64,000 nucleotides of DNA from Rhodoplanes sp963840055 (GTDB taxonomy: Bacteria > Pseudomonadota > Alphaproteobacteria > Rhizobiales > Xanthobacteraceae): NCBI GenBank assembly GCA_963840055.1, contig CAWIXM010000050.1, positions 62,001-126,000 of the forward strand, given 5' to 3'. Under the pieces are notes generated by a model. The model was not told where the DNA came from and ran no database searches. It saw only the letters and a program-made list of their open reading frames with translations. Positions 16,373-25,653 of the stretch are shown here, piece after piece. The position numbers were made by a program, and so were the translations under genes. Positions within the stretch are counted from its first letter, which is position 1, and every line of letters begins with the position of its first letter.

Positions 16373-17221
16373 ATGGCCGAAGCGGATGTGAAGGCTGTCG
16401 TGCGCGAGAAATACGGACAAGCGGCGTTGCAGGTCGGCAAGGGCGGATGCTGTGGCGCCTCGTCGACTATCGACGGCTGCGATCCGATCACCTCCAACCT
16501 GTATGACAGCGCGCAGGCCGAAAGCCTTCCAATTGAGGCGCTGCAGGCTTCGCTCGGATGCGGGAATCCGACCGCGCTTGCGCAGCTCGCGCCCGGCGAG
16601 ACCGTGTTGGACCTTGGCTCGGGCGGCGGGATCGACGTCCTGTTGTCGGCGCGCCGGGTCGGGCCGACCGGCAAGGCCTATGGCCTCGACATGACGGACG
16701 AAATGCTCGCCTTGGCGCGTGAAAACCAGCGGAAGGCGGGAGTCGACAATGTCGAGTTCCTGAAAGGCGAGATTGAAAGCATTCCCCTGCCCGACAACAG
16801 CATCGACGTGGTCATCTCGAACTGCGTCATCAACCTGTCGAGCGACAAGGACCGCGTGTTGCGCGAGGCGTTCCGGGTCCTCAAGTCGGGCGGCCGCTTG
16901 GCGGTGTCCGACGTGGTCACCCGCGGCGACATCCCGGACGTCCTGCGAGGGAATCTGGAGCTTTGGGTGGGCTGTCTCGCCGGGGCCTTGGATGAAGCCG
17001 ACTATGTGGCCAAGCTTGCGACCGCCGGCTTCGCAACAATCTCGATCGAACCGACACGGATTTATCACATCGAGGACGCCCGCGAATTCCTCACCGGCAA
17101 AGGCATCGATGTCGACGCCGTCGCGGCCCAGGTCGACGGCCGTTTCCTAAGTGCGTTTATACGCGCCAAGAAGCCGGGCACTGCTGCGGGCGCGCAACGC
17201 TCCGCTTGTTGCCCTGGCTGA
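16373..17221 (+). CDS. arsM: Arsenite S-adenosylmethyltransferase
   Basis: 282 aa, preceded by AAGAGGAG. The SAM-binding motif is VLDLGSGGGIDVLLSA (about residues 78-93). The three Cys needed for As(III) binding in characterised ArsM proteins appear conserved: Cys63 (SLGCGNP), Cys151 (VISNCVINLS) and Cys201 (WVGCLAGAL). Extra Cys pairs occur at 26-27 and at the C-terminus (SACCPG). It methylates arsenite to mono-, di- and trimethyl forms. No arsR, arsB or arsC is adjacent, so it is a stand-alone ArsM. The short leader contains no obvious ArsR site. Confidence 0.93.
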   Translation: MAEADVKAVVREKYGQAALQVGKGGCCGASSTIDGCDPITSNLYDSAQAESLPIEALQASLGCGNPTALAQLAPGETVLDLGSGGGIDVLLSARRVGPTGKAYGLDMTDEMLALARENQRKAGVDNVEFLKGEIESIPLPDNSIDVVISNCVINLSSDKDRVLREAFRVLKSGGRLAVSDVVTRGDIPDVLRGNLELWVGCLAGALDEADYVAKLATAGFATISIEPTRIYHIEDAREFLTGKGIDVDAVAAQVDGRFLSAFIRAKKPGTAAGAQRSACCPG

Positions 17222-17249
17222 TTGGTCGCGGGCGGCCCGGCGGAGCCGT

Positions 17250-17753
17250 CTATGAATCGGTCGACTGCGGAATGCCTGGCGGACCGAGAATATGGATTCC
17301 GTACTCGCGCGCAACTTCAGTGAGTCGTTCGGGATTTGGCAGCTCCGTGCCCACGGGCGGGAGGGAAAGCGACCCGGCTGGCCTAGCAAGCGCGCGCATG
17401 AAATTCTCGAACCCAGCCGGTTCAACGACGACCAGAAACCGTGCCGTGGGCGACGCGACCACCAATGTGTGCGGGATATTGCGCGGCCCGTAGACAAACG
17501 ATCCGGCCGGCGCCGCGATCACGCGGCCGTCGATCCAGAAGGTCAGCTCGCCTTCCAACACGTAAAACCATTCGTCCTTGCGCCGATGCACATGAAGCGG
17601 CGGGCTCCAGTCCTGCGGCGCAAGGTGCTCGATCACCGCAAAGCGACCGTTCGTGGCTTCTCCCGCAGCCTTGACGATCGCCAGCAGGCCAAGAAACCAG
17701 AGCGCCTCTCCTTCATCCCGTTGCAAGGCGATCGGGCTTGTGTCGCTTAGCAT
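17250..17753 (-). CDS. Cupin-domain protein (quercetinase-like)
   Basis: 167 aa. A single cupin barrel has motif 1 PPLHVHRRKDEWFYVLEGEL (His, His and Glu metal ligands) and motif 2 YGPRNIPHTLVV (His ligand). The fold binds a metal and resembles small quercetin dioxygenase-like or sugar-binding cupins. It starts 11 bases after the gyrA stop on the same strand, so it may be read from gyrA transcripts. The substrate is unknown. Confidence 0.82.
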   Translation of the reverse strand: MLSDTSPIALQRDEGEALWFLGLLAIVKAAGEATNGRFAVIEHLAPQDWSPPLHVHRRKDEWFYVLEGELTFWIDGRVIAAPAGSFVYGPRNIPHTLVVASPTARFLVVVEPAGFENFMRALARPAGSLSLPPVGTELPNPERLTEVAREYGIHILGPPGIPQSTDS

Positions 17754-17764
17754 CTACGAAGGTC

Positions 17765-20539
17765 CTAGCCGCCATTCGGCTCGCCATTCCCGTTGCCGTT
17801 TTCGCCGTCGCCCTCCCCTTCCTCCGGGATGTGTTCGACGGCGACCACATGTTCGTCCTGCGCGGTCGCGAACACGATCACCCCTTGGGTGTTGCGGCCC
17901 TTGATGGAGATTTCGGCGACGCCGCAGCGAATAAGCTGGCCCCCGTCGGTGACCAGCATGATCTGGTCGCTCTCTTCGACCGGGAAGGATGCGACCAGCT
18001 TGCCGATCTTCGGCCTGATCCCGGCGCGCGTGCGATTGTCCATGGCGACGATGCCTTTGCCGCCGCGGCCGGTGGCGCGGTACTCATACGATGAGGTGCG
18101 CTTGCCATAGCCGCGCTCCGACACCGTGAGCACGAATTGCTCGGCCGCCGACAATTCGACATAGCGCTGTTCACCAAGCTCGATCGCATCGGCCGCCTCT
18201 TCGACCTCGCCCTCTTCACCCGCTTCCGCGCCTTCGCCCTCGGCGCCGCGCCGCACCGCGCTTGCGCGCTTGAGATAAGCCTCGCGCTCCTCCGCGGTCA
18301 CGTCCAAATGGCGCAGGATCGATAGAGAGATCACCTTATCGTTTTTTTCGAGCGCAATGCCGCGCACGCCCATCGAGGTGCGGCCGGAGAACACGCGCAC
18401 ATCGGTGACTGGAAAGCGGATGCACTGGCCGTGCGCGCTGGTGAGCAGCACGTCGTCCTTTTCGGTGCAGATCTGAACGTCGACGATCGTCTCGCCTTCG
18501 TCGAGCTTCATCGCGATGATGCCGGAGCGGCGCACGTCGGAGAAATCCGAGAGCTTGTTGCGCCGAACGCTGCCGCTGGTCGTGGCGAACATCACGTCGA
18601 GTTCGGCCCAGGTGCTCTCGTCCTCCGGCAGCGGCATGATGGTGTTGATGCGCTCGTCCTGCGCCAGCGGCAGCAGGTTGATCAGCGCCTTGCCGCGCGC
18701 CTGCGGCGCCGCCGCCGGCAGCCGCCAGACCTTTTCCTTGTAGACCTGGCCGCGCGACGAGAAGAACAGCACCGGCGTGTGGGTCGAAGCAACGAACAGG
18801 CGGGTGACGAAATCCTCTTCGCGCGTCTGCATGCCGGCACGGCCCTTGCCGCCGCGCCGCTGCGACCGATAGGTCGAGAGCGGCACGCGCTTGACGTAGC
18901 CGAAATGGGAGACGGTGACGACCATGTCCTCGCGCTGGATCAGGTCCTCGTCCTCCATCTCCCCTTCCTGGTCGATGATGACGGTGCGGCGCGGCGTCGC
19001 GAATTTTTCCTTCACCTCCAGCATCTCGGCCTTGACGATCGCCTGCACGCGGGCGCGCGAGCGTAGAATGTCGAGATAGTCGGTGATCTCGGCGGCGAGC
19101 TTGTCGAGCTCGTCCTTGATTTCGTCGCGGCCGAGCGCGGTGAGCCGCTGAAGGCGCAAGTCGAGGATGGCGCGGGCCTGCTCGGGGGAAAGCTTGTAGG
19201 TGCCGTCGGCGGAGATCCGATGACGCGGATCATCGATTAGCTCGAGCAGCGCCTGCACGTCGCGCGCCGGCCAGTCGCGCGCCATCAAGGCCTCGCGCGC
19301 CTCGTTGGCGTCGCGCGAGGCGCGGATCAGGCGGATCACCTCGTCGATATTGGCGACGGCGATGGCGAGCCCGACCAGCACATGGGCGCGGTCGCGCGCT
19401 TTGTTGAGCAGGAACTTGGTGCGCCGCGACACCACCTCTTCGCGGAACGCGATGAAGGCGGCGAGCAGGTCCTTTAGCGTCATCACCTGCGGGCGGCCGA
19501 CGTCGAGCGCGACCATGTTGGCGCCGAAGGTCGATTGCAGCGGGGTGAATCGATAGAGCTGGTTGAGCACCACGTCCGGCATGGCGTCGCGCTTGAGCTC
19601 GATCACTACGCGGTAGCCGTCGCGGTCCGATTCGTCGCGAAGGTCGGCGATGCCTTCGATCTTCTTCTCCCGCACCAGCTCGGCGATCTTTTCCACCATC
19701 GTCGCCTTATTAACTTGATACGGGATTTCCGTGACGATGATCGCCTCGCGCTCCTTGCGCAGCGTCTCGAACTCGACCTTGCCGCGCATGACGATCGAGC
19801 CGCGGCCTAGGTGATAGGCGGCGCGGATGCCCTGCCGGCCGAGAATGACGCCGCCGGTGGGAAAATCCGGTCCCGGAACGATCTGGATGAGGTCGTCGAT
19901 GCCGAGCGCCGGATCGTCGATCAGCGCCACCGCCGCGTCGATGACCTCGCCGAGATTATGCGGGGGGATGTTGGTCGCCATGCCGACGGCGATGCCGCCG
20001 GCGCCGTTGACCAGCAGGTTGGGAAAGCGCGCCGGCAGCACCACCGGCTCGCGCTCGTTGCCGTCATAGTTCGGCTGGAAGGCGACCGTGTCCTTGTCGA
20101 TGTCGTCGAGCAGCGACATCGCCGGGCGCGCGAGGCGGCACTCGGTGTAGCGCATCGCCGCCGGCGGATCGCCGTCGACCGAGCCGAAATTGCCCTGCCC
20201 GTCGATCAGCGGCAGCCGCATGGAGAAGGTCTGCGCCATGCGCACGAGCGCGTCGTAGATCGCGGCATCGCCGTGCGGATGGTATTTACCCATCACATCG
20301 CCGACCACGCGCGCCGACTTGACGTATTTGCGGTCGGGCAGATGCCCGTTCTCGTGCATGGAGAAGAGGATGCGGCGATGCACGGGCTTGAGCCCGTCGC
20401 GCGCGTCCGGCAGCGCCCGCGCCACGATCACGCTCATTGCGTAATCGAGGTAGCTGCGCTTCATCTCCTCCGTGATCGACACGGGGCGGATGTCCGAGGG
20501 GCTGCCACCCGCCGGCGGGGGATTTTCGTTGTCGGCCAC
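17765..20539 (-). CDS. gyrA: DNA gyrase subunit A
   Basis: 924 aa. The breakage-reunion domain starts VSITEEMKRSYLDYAMSVIV; the active-site Tyr is in AAMRYTECRL. The GyrA box (SQRRGGKG) identifies gyrase rather than ParC. The C-terminal wheel carries an alphaproteobacteria-like insert rich in Glu/Gly/Ala and an acidic tail ending GNGNGEPNGG. The quinolone region reads HPHGDAAIYDALVRMAQ: the position equal to E. coli Ser83 is Ala, while Asp87 is kept. With GyrB it introduces negative supercoils. Confidence 0.98.
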   Translation of the reverse strand: MADNENPPPAGGSPSDIRPVSITEEMKRSYLDYAMSVIVARALPDARDGLKPVHRRILFSMHENGHLPDRKYVKSARVVGDVMGKYHPHGDAAIYDALVRMAQTFSMRLPLIDGQGNFGSVDGDPPAAMRYTECRLARPAMSLLDDIDKDTVAFQPNYDGNEREPVVLPARFPNLLVNGAGGIAVGMATNIPPHNLGEVIDAAVALIDDPALGIDDLIQIVPGPDFPTGGVILGRQGIRAAYHLGRGSIVMRGKVEFETLRKEREAIIVTEIPYQVNKATMVEKIAELVREKKIEGIADLRDESDRDGYRVVIELKRDAMPDVVLNQLYRFTPLQSTFGANMVALDVGRPQVMTLKDLLAAFIAFREEVVSRRTKFLLNKARDRAHVLVGLAIAVANIDEVIRLIRASRDANEAREALMARDWPARDVQALLELIDDPRHRISADGTYKLSPEQARAILDLRLQRLTALGRDEIKDELDKLAAEITDYLDILRSRARVQAIVKAEMLEVKEKFATPRRTVIIDQEGEMEDEDLIQREDMVVTVSHFGYVKRVPLSTYRSQRRGGKGRAGMQTREEDFVTRLFVASTHTPVLFFSSRGQVYKEKVWRLPAAAPQARGKALINLLPLAQDERINTIMPLPEDESTWAELDVMFATTSGSVRRNKLSDFSDVRRSGIIAMKLDEGETIVDVQICTEKDDVLLTSAHGQCIRFPVTDVRVFSGRTSMGVRGIALEKNDKVISLSILRHLDVTAEEREAYLKRASAVRRGAEGEGAEAGEEGEVEEAADAIELGEQRYVELSAAEQFVLTVSERGYGKRTSSYEYRATGRGGKGIVAMDNRTRAGIRPKIGKLVASFPVEESDQIMLVTDGGQLIRCGVAEISIKGRNTQGVIVFATAQDEHVVAVEHIPEEGEGDGENGNGNGEPNGG

Positions 20540-20863
20540 GGGGATTTCCAGGCGAATTCGGCTGTCTCTTAAATAGTGTATCGGGCGCCGAAACGCCAGC
20601 CATTTCGGCTCTGGACAATGAGTTTTTCCGCTTAAACCGCAGGCATTTAGATCGGGTTCACGATCCGCGCTGCGCGCCGCCGATGAGGCGCTTGAGCCGA
20701 AAGCGGCGGTCGATCTCGGAGCCGTCTTCTCGCCTTGCCGCGATCCGCGCTCTGAAAAAGCGTGTGACCTAGGTCACCGCTAGCAAAGATTGCATATGGC
20801 ATACTTACACTCGAACTTTTTCTGCCGCTGCCATTTCAAACGTGCGAGCTGAGAGGGCAGGCC
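20540..20863. other. Intergenic region upstream of gyrA
   Basis: This 324-base gap holds the gyrA promoter region (leftward) and a 14-bp palindrome at 20764-20777. No ORF with a ribosome site was found. Confidence 0.4.
20764..20777. promoter_or_regulatory. Perfect 14-bp palindrome, CRP/FNR-type half-site spacing
   Basis: GTGACCTAGGTCAC, preceded by T, gives TGTGA-N6-TCAC, close to a CRP-family consensus (TGTGA-N6-TCACA). It lies about 90 bases before the decayed gene at 20864. Operator function is inferred. Confidence 0.45.
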
Positions 20864-21995
20864 ATGAAGACCGAACAGGAGCCGCTGGACGTTCTCGTTT
20901 TCGTCGAAAAGGACGAAGCTGACCGGTTAAAGATACGGAGCGACCAGCTCGAACAGATCGGCCACAAACTCCGCGGCTTCTCGGTTTTTAACAGCATCAT
21001 TCTTCCACTGATGATCAGCGCGGCGACGGTATTTTTTGCCGGCCTTTTCCAATATGTCAGCTGGACAAACGAGGTCCGCCTCCGGGAAGCGACGGAGATT
21101 GCGAACCGCGCAATGAACGTCTCCGAAAAGGTTTCGGCGGCAATCAACCAGCGAAAATATGCAACATTACGTTTATTGGTTCTCTCCGGGGCCTGGTCTT
21201 AGTAAAAATTGGGAAGCTTGAGCGATTAAATGCAGAAAACGCGAACGAGCAGCTTTATCGACCAGACGTTACGGCAGGGGCCCGCCAGTGGCGACTGATC
21301 CGGCGCAATCGCTGCCGAAGCCCGCTTTGCCAACCCCGGCTATTACTTGAGCGCCCTTGACTTGCACTTGGGGAACAAGCGCTTCAATACTTATTATGAG
21401 CAACTTGAGGGCTGGAATGAAGGCATCGGTCAACTCGTGACAGATCTCGATTATGCGCTCGACCGCCCTATTTTTATCCATGCGCAGGCTGGGCCACGGG
21501 CACCATAAAGGCATTAGGGACTATTGGGAACTGAGAAATATCAATTGCTTGTCTTCGCTACCGGAGGAGTTGAAACGAAAAGGATTCGACGCTAAGCGCT
21601 TGAAAATCAGGCTCATAGGAATACATTATTGCTTCATGCAACTTAATCACCTCTTGGCAGAAAAGAAGAACGCCAAAAGTTCGGACGCAAGTTGGGATCA
21701 GGCCTTCCATAAAGATCTATCAAATAGGCTCGACAAAATTGATTACATGGGCAATGAATTCCGTTGTTATGCGCTTCACCGCGTTGATTATTATAATAGC
21801 CTCAAAGAGCGATCGATCATCAGTCCTTGGTCCGTTGGGAACAAGCTGATGAATGAACAGAAGGCGGACGCCGATCGGCACTTCGAGGATGCGGCAAAAA
21901 ACTGCGACCCAGAGAAAAGACGCGAGGCTGCTCGGGCTGCAGCCGCGGCAAAGATCGTCGCCAGCACGCAAAGATCGACGCAAACGCTCCATTGA
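20864..21995 (+). pseudogene. Decayed membrane-protein gene, several frameshifts
   Basis: The first piece (20864-21202) encodes a charged N-terminus, one membrane helix (FNSIILPLMISAATVFFAGL) and a coiled region (REATEIANRAMNVSEKVSAA). After a stop, protein-like sequence continues in other frames: KIGKLERLNAENANEQLYRP from 21205, then NPGYYLSALDLHLGNKRFNT from about 21330, then from about 21490 YWELRNINCLSSLPEELKRK to the stop at 21995. This needs at least two or three frame changes. Base composition is more AT-rich than neighbours, suggesting acquired DNA. The original function is unknown. Confidence 0.6.
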
Positions 21996-22178
21996 GCTGG
22001 GGCCTCGCCGAAGCGTTGCCTAGCTGCTCGGGCGAGCATTGCTTACTCCATTCCGGCGGCTGCACACTGTTCGTTTTTTGTATCCAGGCAGCCCGACGAC
22101 GATTTTATCGCCCCGCACGGTCGCCAAGAGGACTCGCCGCGCGAAGCCGTGCTAATTGTGCGCCCTTAGGCCTCGTCA

Positions 22179-22628
22179 ATGATGGAGCGTTCCATGCTCG
22201 TTCGATGTCTCGCCGCCATTGCCTTTGTCGTTGCCGCCATCGCGCCCGTTCGGGCCGACATCACGGTTGTCCCTGATCCGGACAAATGGATCGAACAGGG
22301 ACTGAAGGACATTGCGCAGGGCAAGACCGACGAATTCGCACACAAATACCTGGCCCTGATCGACAAACCGAACAGCTTCGATCCGTTCGCCGCCAATCTG
22401 CGCGTTCTGCAGCAGTTCGGCGCGCCGGTGTTCATGGAGAAGGTCGTCGACGAAAAATTCGGCGGCGCGCTTCGCGAGGTCATCTATCTCGCGCTCTATC
22501 GGCGGACCGACTACGTGTATTTCAAGTTCGTCATCAAAAAGAACTCGGGCGGGTGGCTGATCTCGGATTTCGCCTTCAAGAGCGACGCCTCGAATCTCTT
22601 TCCCCAGGGTTTCGCCACGTTCAAGTGA
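22179..22628 (+). CDS. Secreted protein of unknown function
   Basis: 149 aa. A signal peptide (VRCLAAIAFVVAAIAPVRA) ends at RADITV. The mature protein has a helical first half (DKWIEQGLKDIAQGKTDEFA) and a beta second half with YVYFKFVIKKNSGGWLISDF, similar to small NTF2-like or DUF-type periplasmic proteins. Starts at 22179 or 22194 are both possible. No operon partner. Confidence 0.65.
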   Translation: MMERSMLVRCLAAIAFVVAAIAPVRADITVVPDPDKWIEQGLKDIAQGKTDEFAHKYLALIDKPNSFDPFAANLRVLQQFGAPVFMEKVVDEKFGGALREVIYLALYRRTDYVYFKFVIKKNSGGWLISDFAFKSDASNLFPQGFATFK

Positions 22629-22742
22629 CGCAGACAACCAGCCGATCAGCGGCCGAGACGACAATGGCTCGGCCGCCGAACGCCGTCGTTGGTGATTTAT
22701 GGGGCTCGCGCCAACCGCGGGCGTGAGCGCTCGCGACCGCGC

Positions 22743-23888
22743 CTACGGGTGGAAGATCAGCACGAGATACACAAAAAACACCACGAGATGCACGGCCCCT
22801 TGCAGCATGTTGGTGCGAACGCCGCCGAAGGACAGGATGCTGAGGGCTAAGGTCAGAACCAACAAGACCAAATCGGCTTGGCCAACCCCCAACACGACCT
22901 TCATCCCGGTCACAAGGCCGATGGTGAGAACGGCCGGTACGGTTAGACCGATCGTAGCCAAGGCGGAGCCCAGGCAGATATTGACCGAGCGTTGCAATTT
23001 GTTGGCAAGCGCGGCCCTAAATGCTGCAAGCGCTTCCGGCGTCAGCACCAAGATTGCGACCAGGACGCCCCGAAGGGCAGCCGGCGCGCCCAGCGTGGCG
23101 ATTTCGTAATCGAGAAGAATGGCAAGGGTCTTCGCCAGAAAGACGATTGGCAGCATCGTGAGGACAAGAAGAACGGCGTGGTAATAGACCGACTGGGGAT
23201 AAAGCCCCTCATGGCCATCGTCGTCGTCCGCATCGGCCTGAGCGTTGCCGCCCGCGTTCGGCTGCATGAAGAAAGAACGATGACGGCGCGTCTGGATGGT
23301 TAGAAACGTGGCATAGAGTACGACCGTCATCGCCGCGAAAAAGCCCGCCTGCAGCGGCGTGAGCGTCGGCTCGGTGGTTGAGGTCGTAAAGCGAGGCAGG
23401 ATCAGGGAGATGGTCGCTAGCGGCACCAAGACCGCAAGAAACGCCCGCGCTCCCTGTAGGTTGAATTCCTGCTCGCCGTGACGAAGGCCCCCAAGCAATA
23501 GCGCGATGCCGACCATGCCGTTCAGCACGATCATCACCACCGCCAGCATGGTATCACGCGCAAGCGTCGGGTCGGCGCCACCCGTAAGCATCATTGCGGC
23601 GATCAGCGCCACTTCGATGCCGATCACAGCAATGGTGAGGATGAGGGTTCCGTAAGGCTCGCCGAGCAGTACTGCGAGGCATTCGGCGTGATAGACCACG
23701 CGTAACGCGCACCAGAAAATAACGATGAATATCCATAAGAACAAAAAACTGACCTTGCCAAAATTCGTGAGGTCAGCGAGCCATGCGTCGCCGAAAACCA
23801 GGAATAGAATCGTGGTCGCCGCGCCGGCGATGAACGCTCCTTCCGAGCGAACGATCGAAAATACGCCGCTTTGTTGGTAAGACGCCAA
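22743..23888 (-). CDS. Calcium/cation:proton antiporter (ChaA/CaCA family)
   Basis: 381 aa with about 11 hydrophobic segments. The two CaCA alpha-repeat-like regions are seen: AVIGIEVALIAAMMLTGGAD with the acidic residue in the helix in the first half, and LVAILVLTPEALAAFRAALA with TPE in the second. A cytoplasmic acidic loop (AQADADDDDGHEG) separates the halves, as in ChaA. It exchanges Ca2+ (or Na+/K+) for H+ at the inner membrane. It is monocistronic, and convergent with 22179-22628. Confidence 0.85.
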   Translation of the reverse strand: MASYQQSGVFSIVRSEGAFIAGAATTILFLVFGDAWLADLTNFGKVSFLFLWIFIVIFWCALRVVYHAECLAVLLGEPYGTLILTIAVIGIEVALIAAMMLTGGADPTLARDTMLAVVMIVLNGMVGIALLLGGLRHGEQEFNLQGARAFLAVLVPLATISLILPRFTTSTTEPTLTPLQAGFFAAMTVVLYATFLTIQTRRHRSFFMQPNAGGNAQADADDDDGHEGLYPQSVYYHAVLLVLTMLPIVFLAKTLAILLDYEIATLGAPAALRGVLVAILVLTPEALAAFRAALANKLQRSVNICLGSALATIGLTVPAVLTIGLVTGMKVVLGVGQADLVLLVLTLALSILSFGGVRTNMLQGAVHLVVFFVYLVLIFHP

Positions 23889-23970
23889 CTCCGCCTCCCT
23901 TCGTTCGCGAGATATCGGTTGCTACTGAGTTAGCGCGGCGCGGGCAATCGGCGAAGGCGAAATTTGAAAT

Positions 23971-25614
23971 TCACTTCTGTGCCGCGCGTTCGCGGGATGA
24001 CTTGAAGCCCGCAACAAAGCGCGCGAGCGCACGCGAGGTTGCCCCGCGCGGAAGCATGACCTCGACCAGCGAGAACCGTCCCCGGCGCGTAACCGCGTGT
24101 TCGAGCGCATCGACGAGTTCGCGCCGAGTCGCTACCCGCTCGCCATAGCCGCCCAGCGCCGGCGCGGTCGCCGCGAAATTCCAGTCGTTGAGATAGTTGA
24201 ATTGCGATTCGGGCTGGAACACCCGAAGCATTTCCCAGCTGCAGTTGTTGAAAAGCACGACGATCGGGTCGAGCCCGTAGCGGCGGCAATTGCCGAGTTC
24301 CCAGCCGGTCATCTGGAACGCGCCGTCGCCGACAAGGATGAGCGGGCGCTGCCCGGTCGCGACGGCGACGCCGATGCCCGCCGGCACGCCAAATCCCATC
24401 CCGGCGTAATAGGCGGGAGCCGCAAGCGCGGTGTTGTCGATCTCCAGCGCCGTGAAGAGGCAATCGCCGACATCGGAAGTCATCGGCATGACGCCATGGC
24501 GATCGAACAGGTCGTTGATTGCAGCGGCGATATCGGTTGGCGTGATCGCCTGATCGTCAGCAACCAGGCCGCGCGGATAGGTTTCGCTCGGCGGCGCGGG
24601 CCGCGGCCGTTCCGCGCTGCTTGCGGCGGCGCGCGCGAGCAGAGCGTCGATCAAGTCTTCGATCGGCAGATCGGGATAGACGTGATGGCCGACCCGCACG
24701 GTGCGGTCGATGGCGAGAACTGTATGGCGCCAGTCAAAGCTCTTCTGCGAGAGCGCAAAATTGGTGTCGCAGACGATTACCCCAAGTAACAGCAGCGCGT
24801 CCGCCTCCTCCACCAGCTGCGTCACTGCGGGGTCGCCAGCGCTGCCAAGATAGGTACCGCAAACCACGCCAGGCAAGGTCCCGAGCAGCCCGCGCCCCAT
24901 GAAGGTGGTGACCACAGGAATGCCATATGCGCGCGCGAGCGCCTCGACCTTGGCCTCGAGGCCGTAGCGGCGAATCTCAACGTCGACCAGAATGACCGGC
25001 GAGGATGCGGCGGCAAGCTTAGCAATGATTTCATCGGCGCATTCGTGAAGCGCTTCCGGATCGGCGGCGCGGTGCGGCAGCACGGGAACCGCCGCGACCC
25101 GCGCGCCCACCATGTCGCGCGGCAACTCAATATAAACTGGAAGCGAGCGCTCGCGCGCGTTGCGCAATACGCGGGCGATCTCCTGCGGGGCGGTCACCCG
25201 TTCGTTCAGGATCGCCTGGTCGCAAGTGATCTCCTTGAACACGGCTAACTGCGTGTCGACCGTGCGCGCTTGGTGGTGAAGGAGGAACCCGCTCGCGCGC
25301 TCGCTTGCCCCCGGCGCCCCGGCGATGACGACGACTGGGGAGCGCTCGGCATAGGCGCCGGCGATGGCATTGACGAGGTTGAAAGCGCCCGCACCATAGG
25401 TGACAGCGGCGACGCCAAGTCCCGAATGATACCGCGCAGCGGCGTCGGCGGCGAAGCCGACGGCCGGCTCGTGGCTCAGCGTGAAGCAGGGGAGAATGCC
25501 GCTCTCCTCGACCACTTTGAAAAAAGCGAGCACGAAATCGCCCGGAATGCCGAACAATTCGCGCGCTCCGTGCGCCTTCAAGCCCTGCAGGAGGGATTTG
25601 GCGAGAGTCTGCAT
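23971..25614 (-). CDS. TPP-dependent 2-oxoacid decarboxylase, indole/phenylpyruvate decarboxylase-like
   Basis: 547 aa, typical of the pyruvate decarboxylase family. The catalytic Glu is residue 49 (FTLSHEPAVG). The twin His are residues 113-114 (FLLHHQAR), which separates decarboxylases of this type from acetolactate synthases. The TPP-Mg motif is VGDGAFQMTGWELGN ... FNNCSWEM. It decarboxylates an aromatic or branched 2-oxoacid to the aldehyde; an indolepyruvate substrate would feed auxin (IAA) synthesis, as in plant-associated bacteria. The substrate cannot be read from sequence. It stands alone between the antiporter and ssb. Confidence 0.88.
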   Translation of the reverse strand: MQTLAKSLLQGLKAHGARELFGIPGDFVLAFFKVVEESGILPCFTLSHEPAVGFAADAAARYHSGLGVAAVTYGAGAFNLVNAIAGAYAERSPVVVIAGAPGASERASGFLLHHQARTVDTQLAVFKEITCDQAILNERVTAPQEIARVLRNARERSLPVYIELPRDMVGARVAAVPVLPHRAADPEALHECADEIIAKLAAASSPVILVDVEIRRYGLEAKVEALARAYGIPVVTTFMGRGLLGTLPGVVCGTYLGSAGDPAVTQLVEEADALLLLGVIVCDTNFALSQKSFDWRHTVLAIDRTVRVGHHVYPDLPIEDLIDALLARAAASSAERPRPAPPSETYPRGLVADDQAITPTDIAAAINDLFDRHGVMPMTSDVGDCLFTALEIDNTALAAPAYYAGMGFGVPAGIGVAVATGQRPLILVGDGAFQMTGWELGNCRRYGLDPIVVLFNNCSWEMLRVFQPESQFNYLNDWNFAATAPALGGYGERVATRRELVDALEHAVTRRGRFSLVEVMLPRGATSRALARFVAGFKSSRERAAQK

Positions 25615-25653
25615 CGGCGATTGATCAAGCGGCCAACGAATCCGTTTGCTAGC

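Noticed and set aside
15716..17068. 450-codon frame on the minus strand over lysE and arsM
   Set aside because: It covers two real genes (one in another frame on the same strand, one on the opposite strand), including the arsM motifs; typical high-GC shadow.
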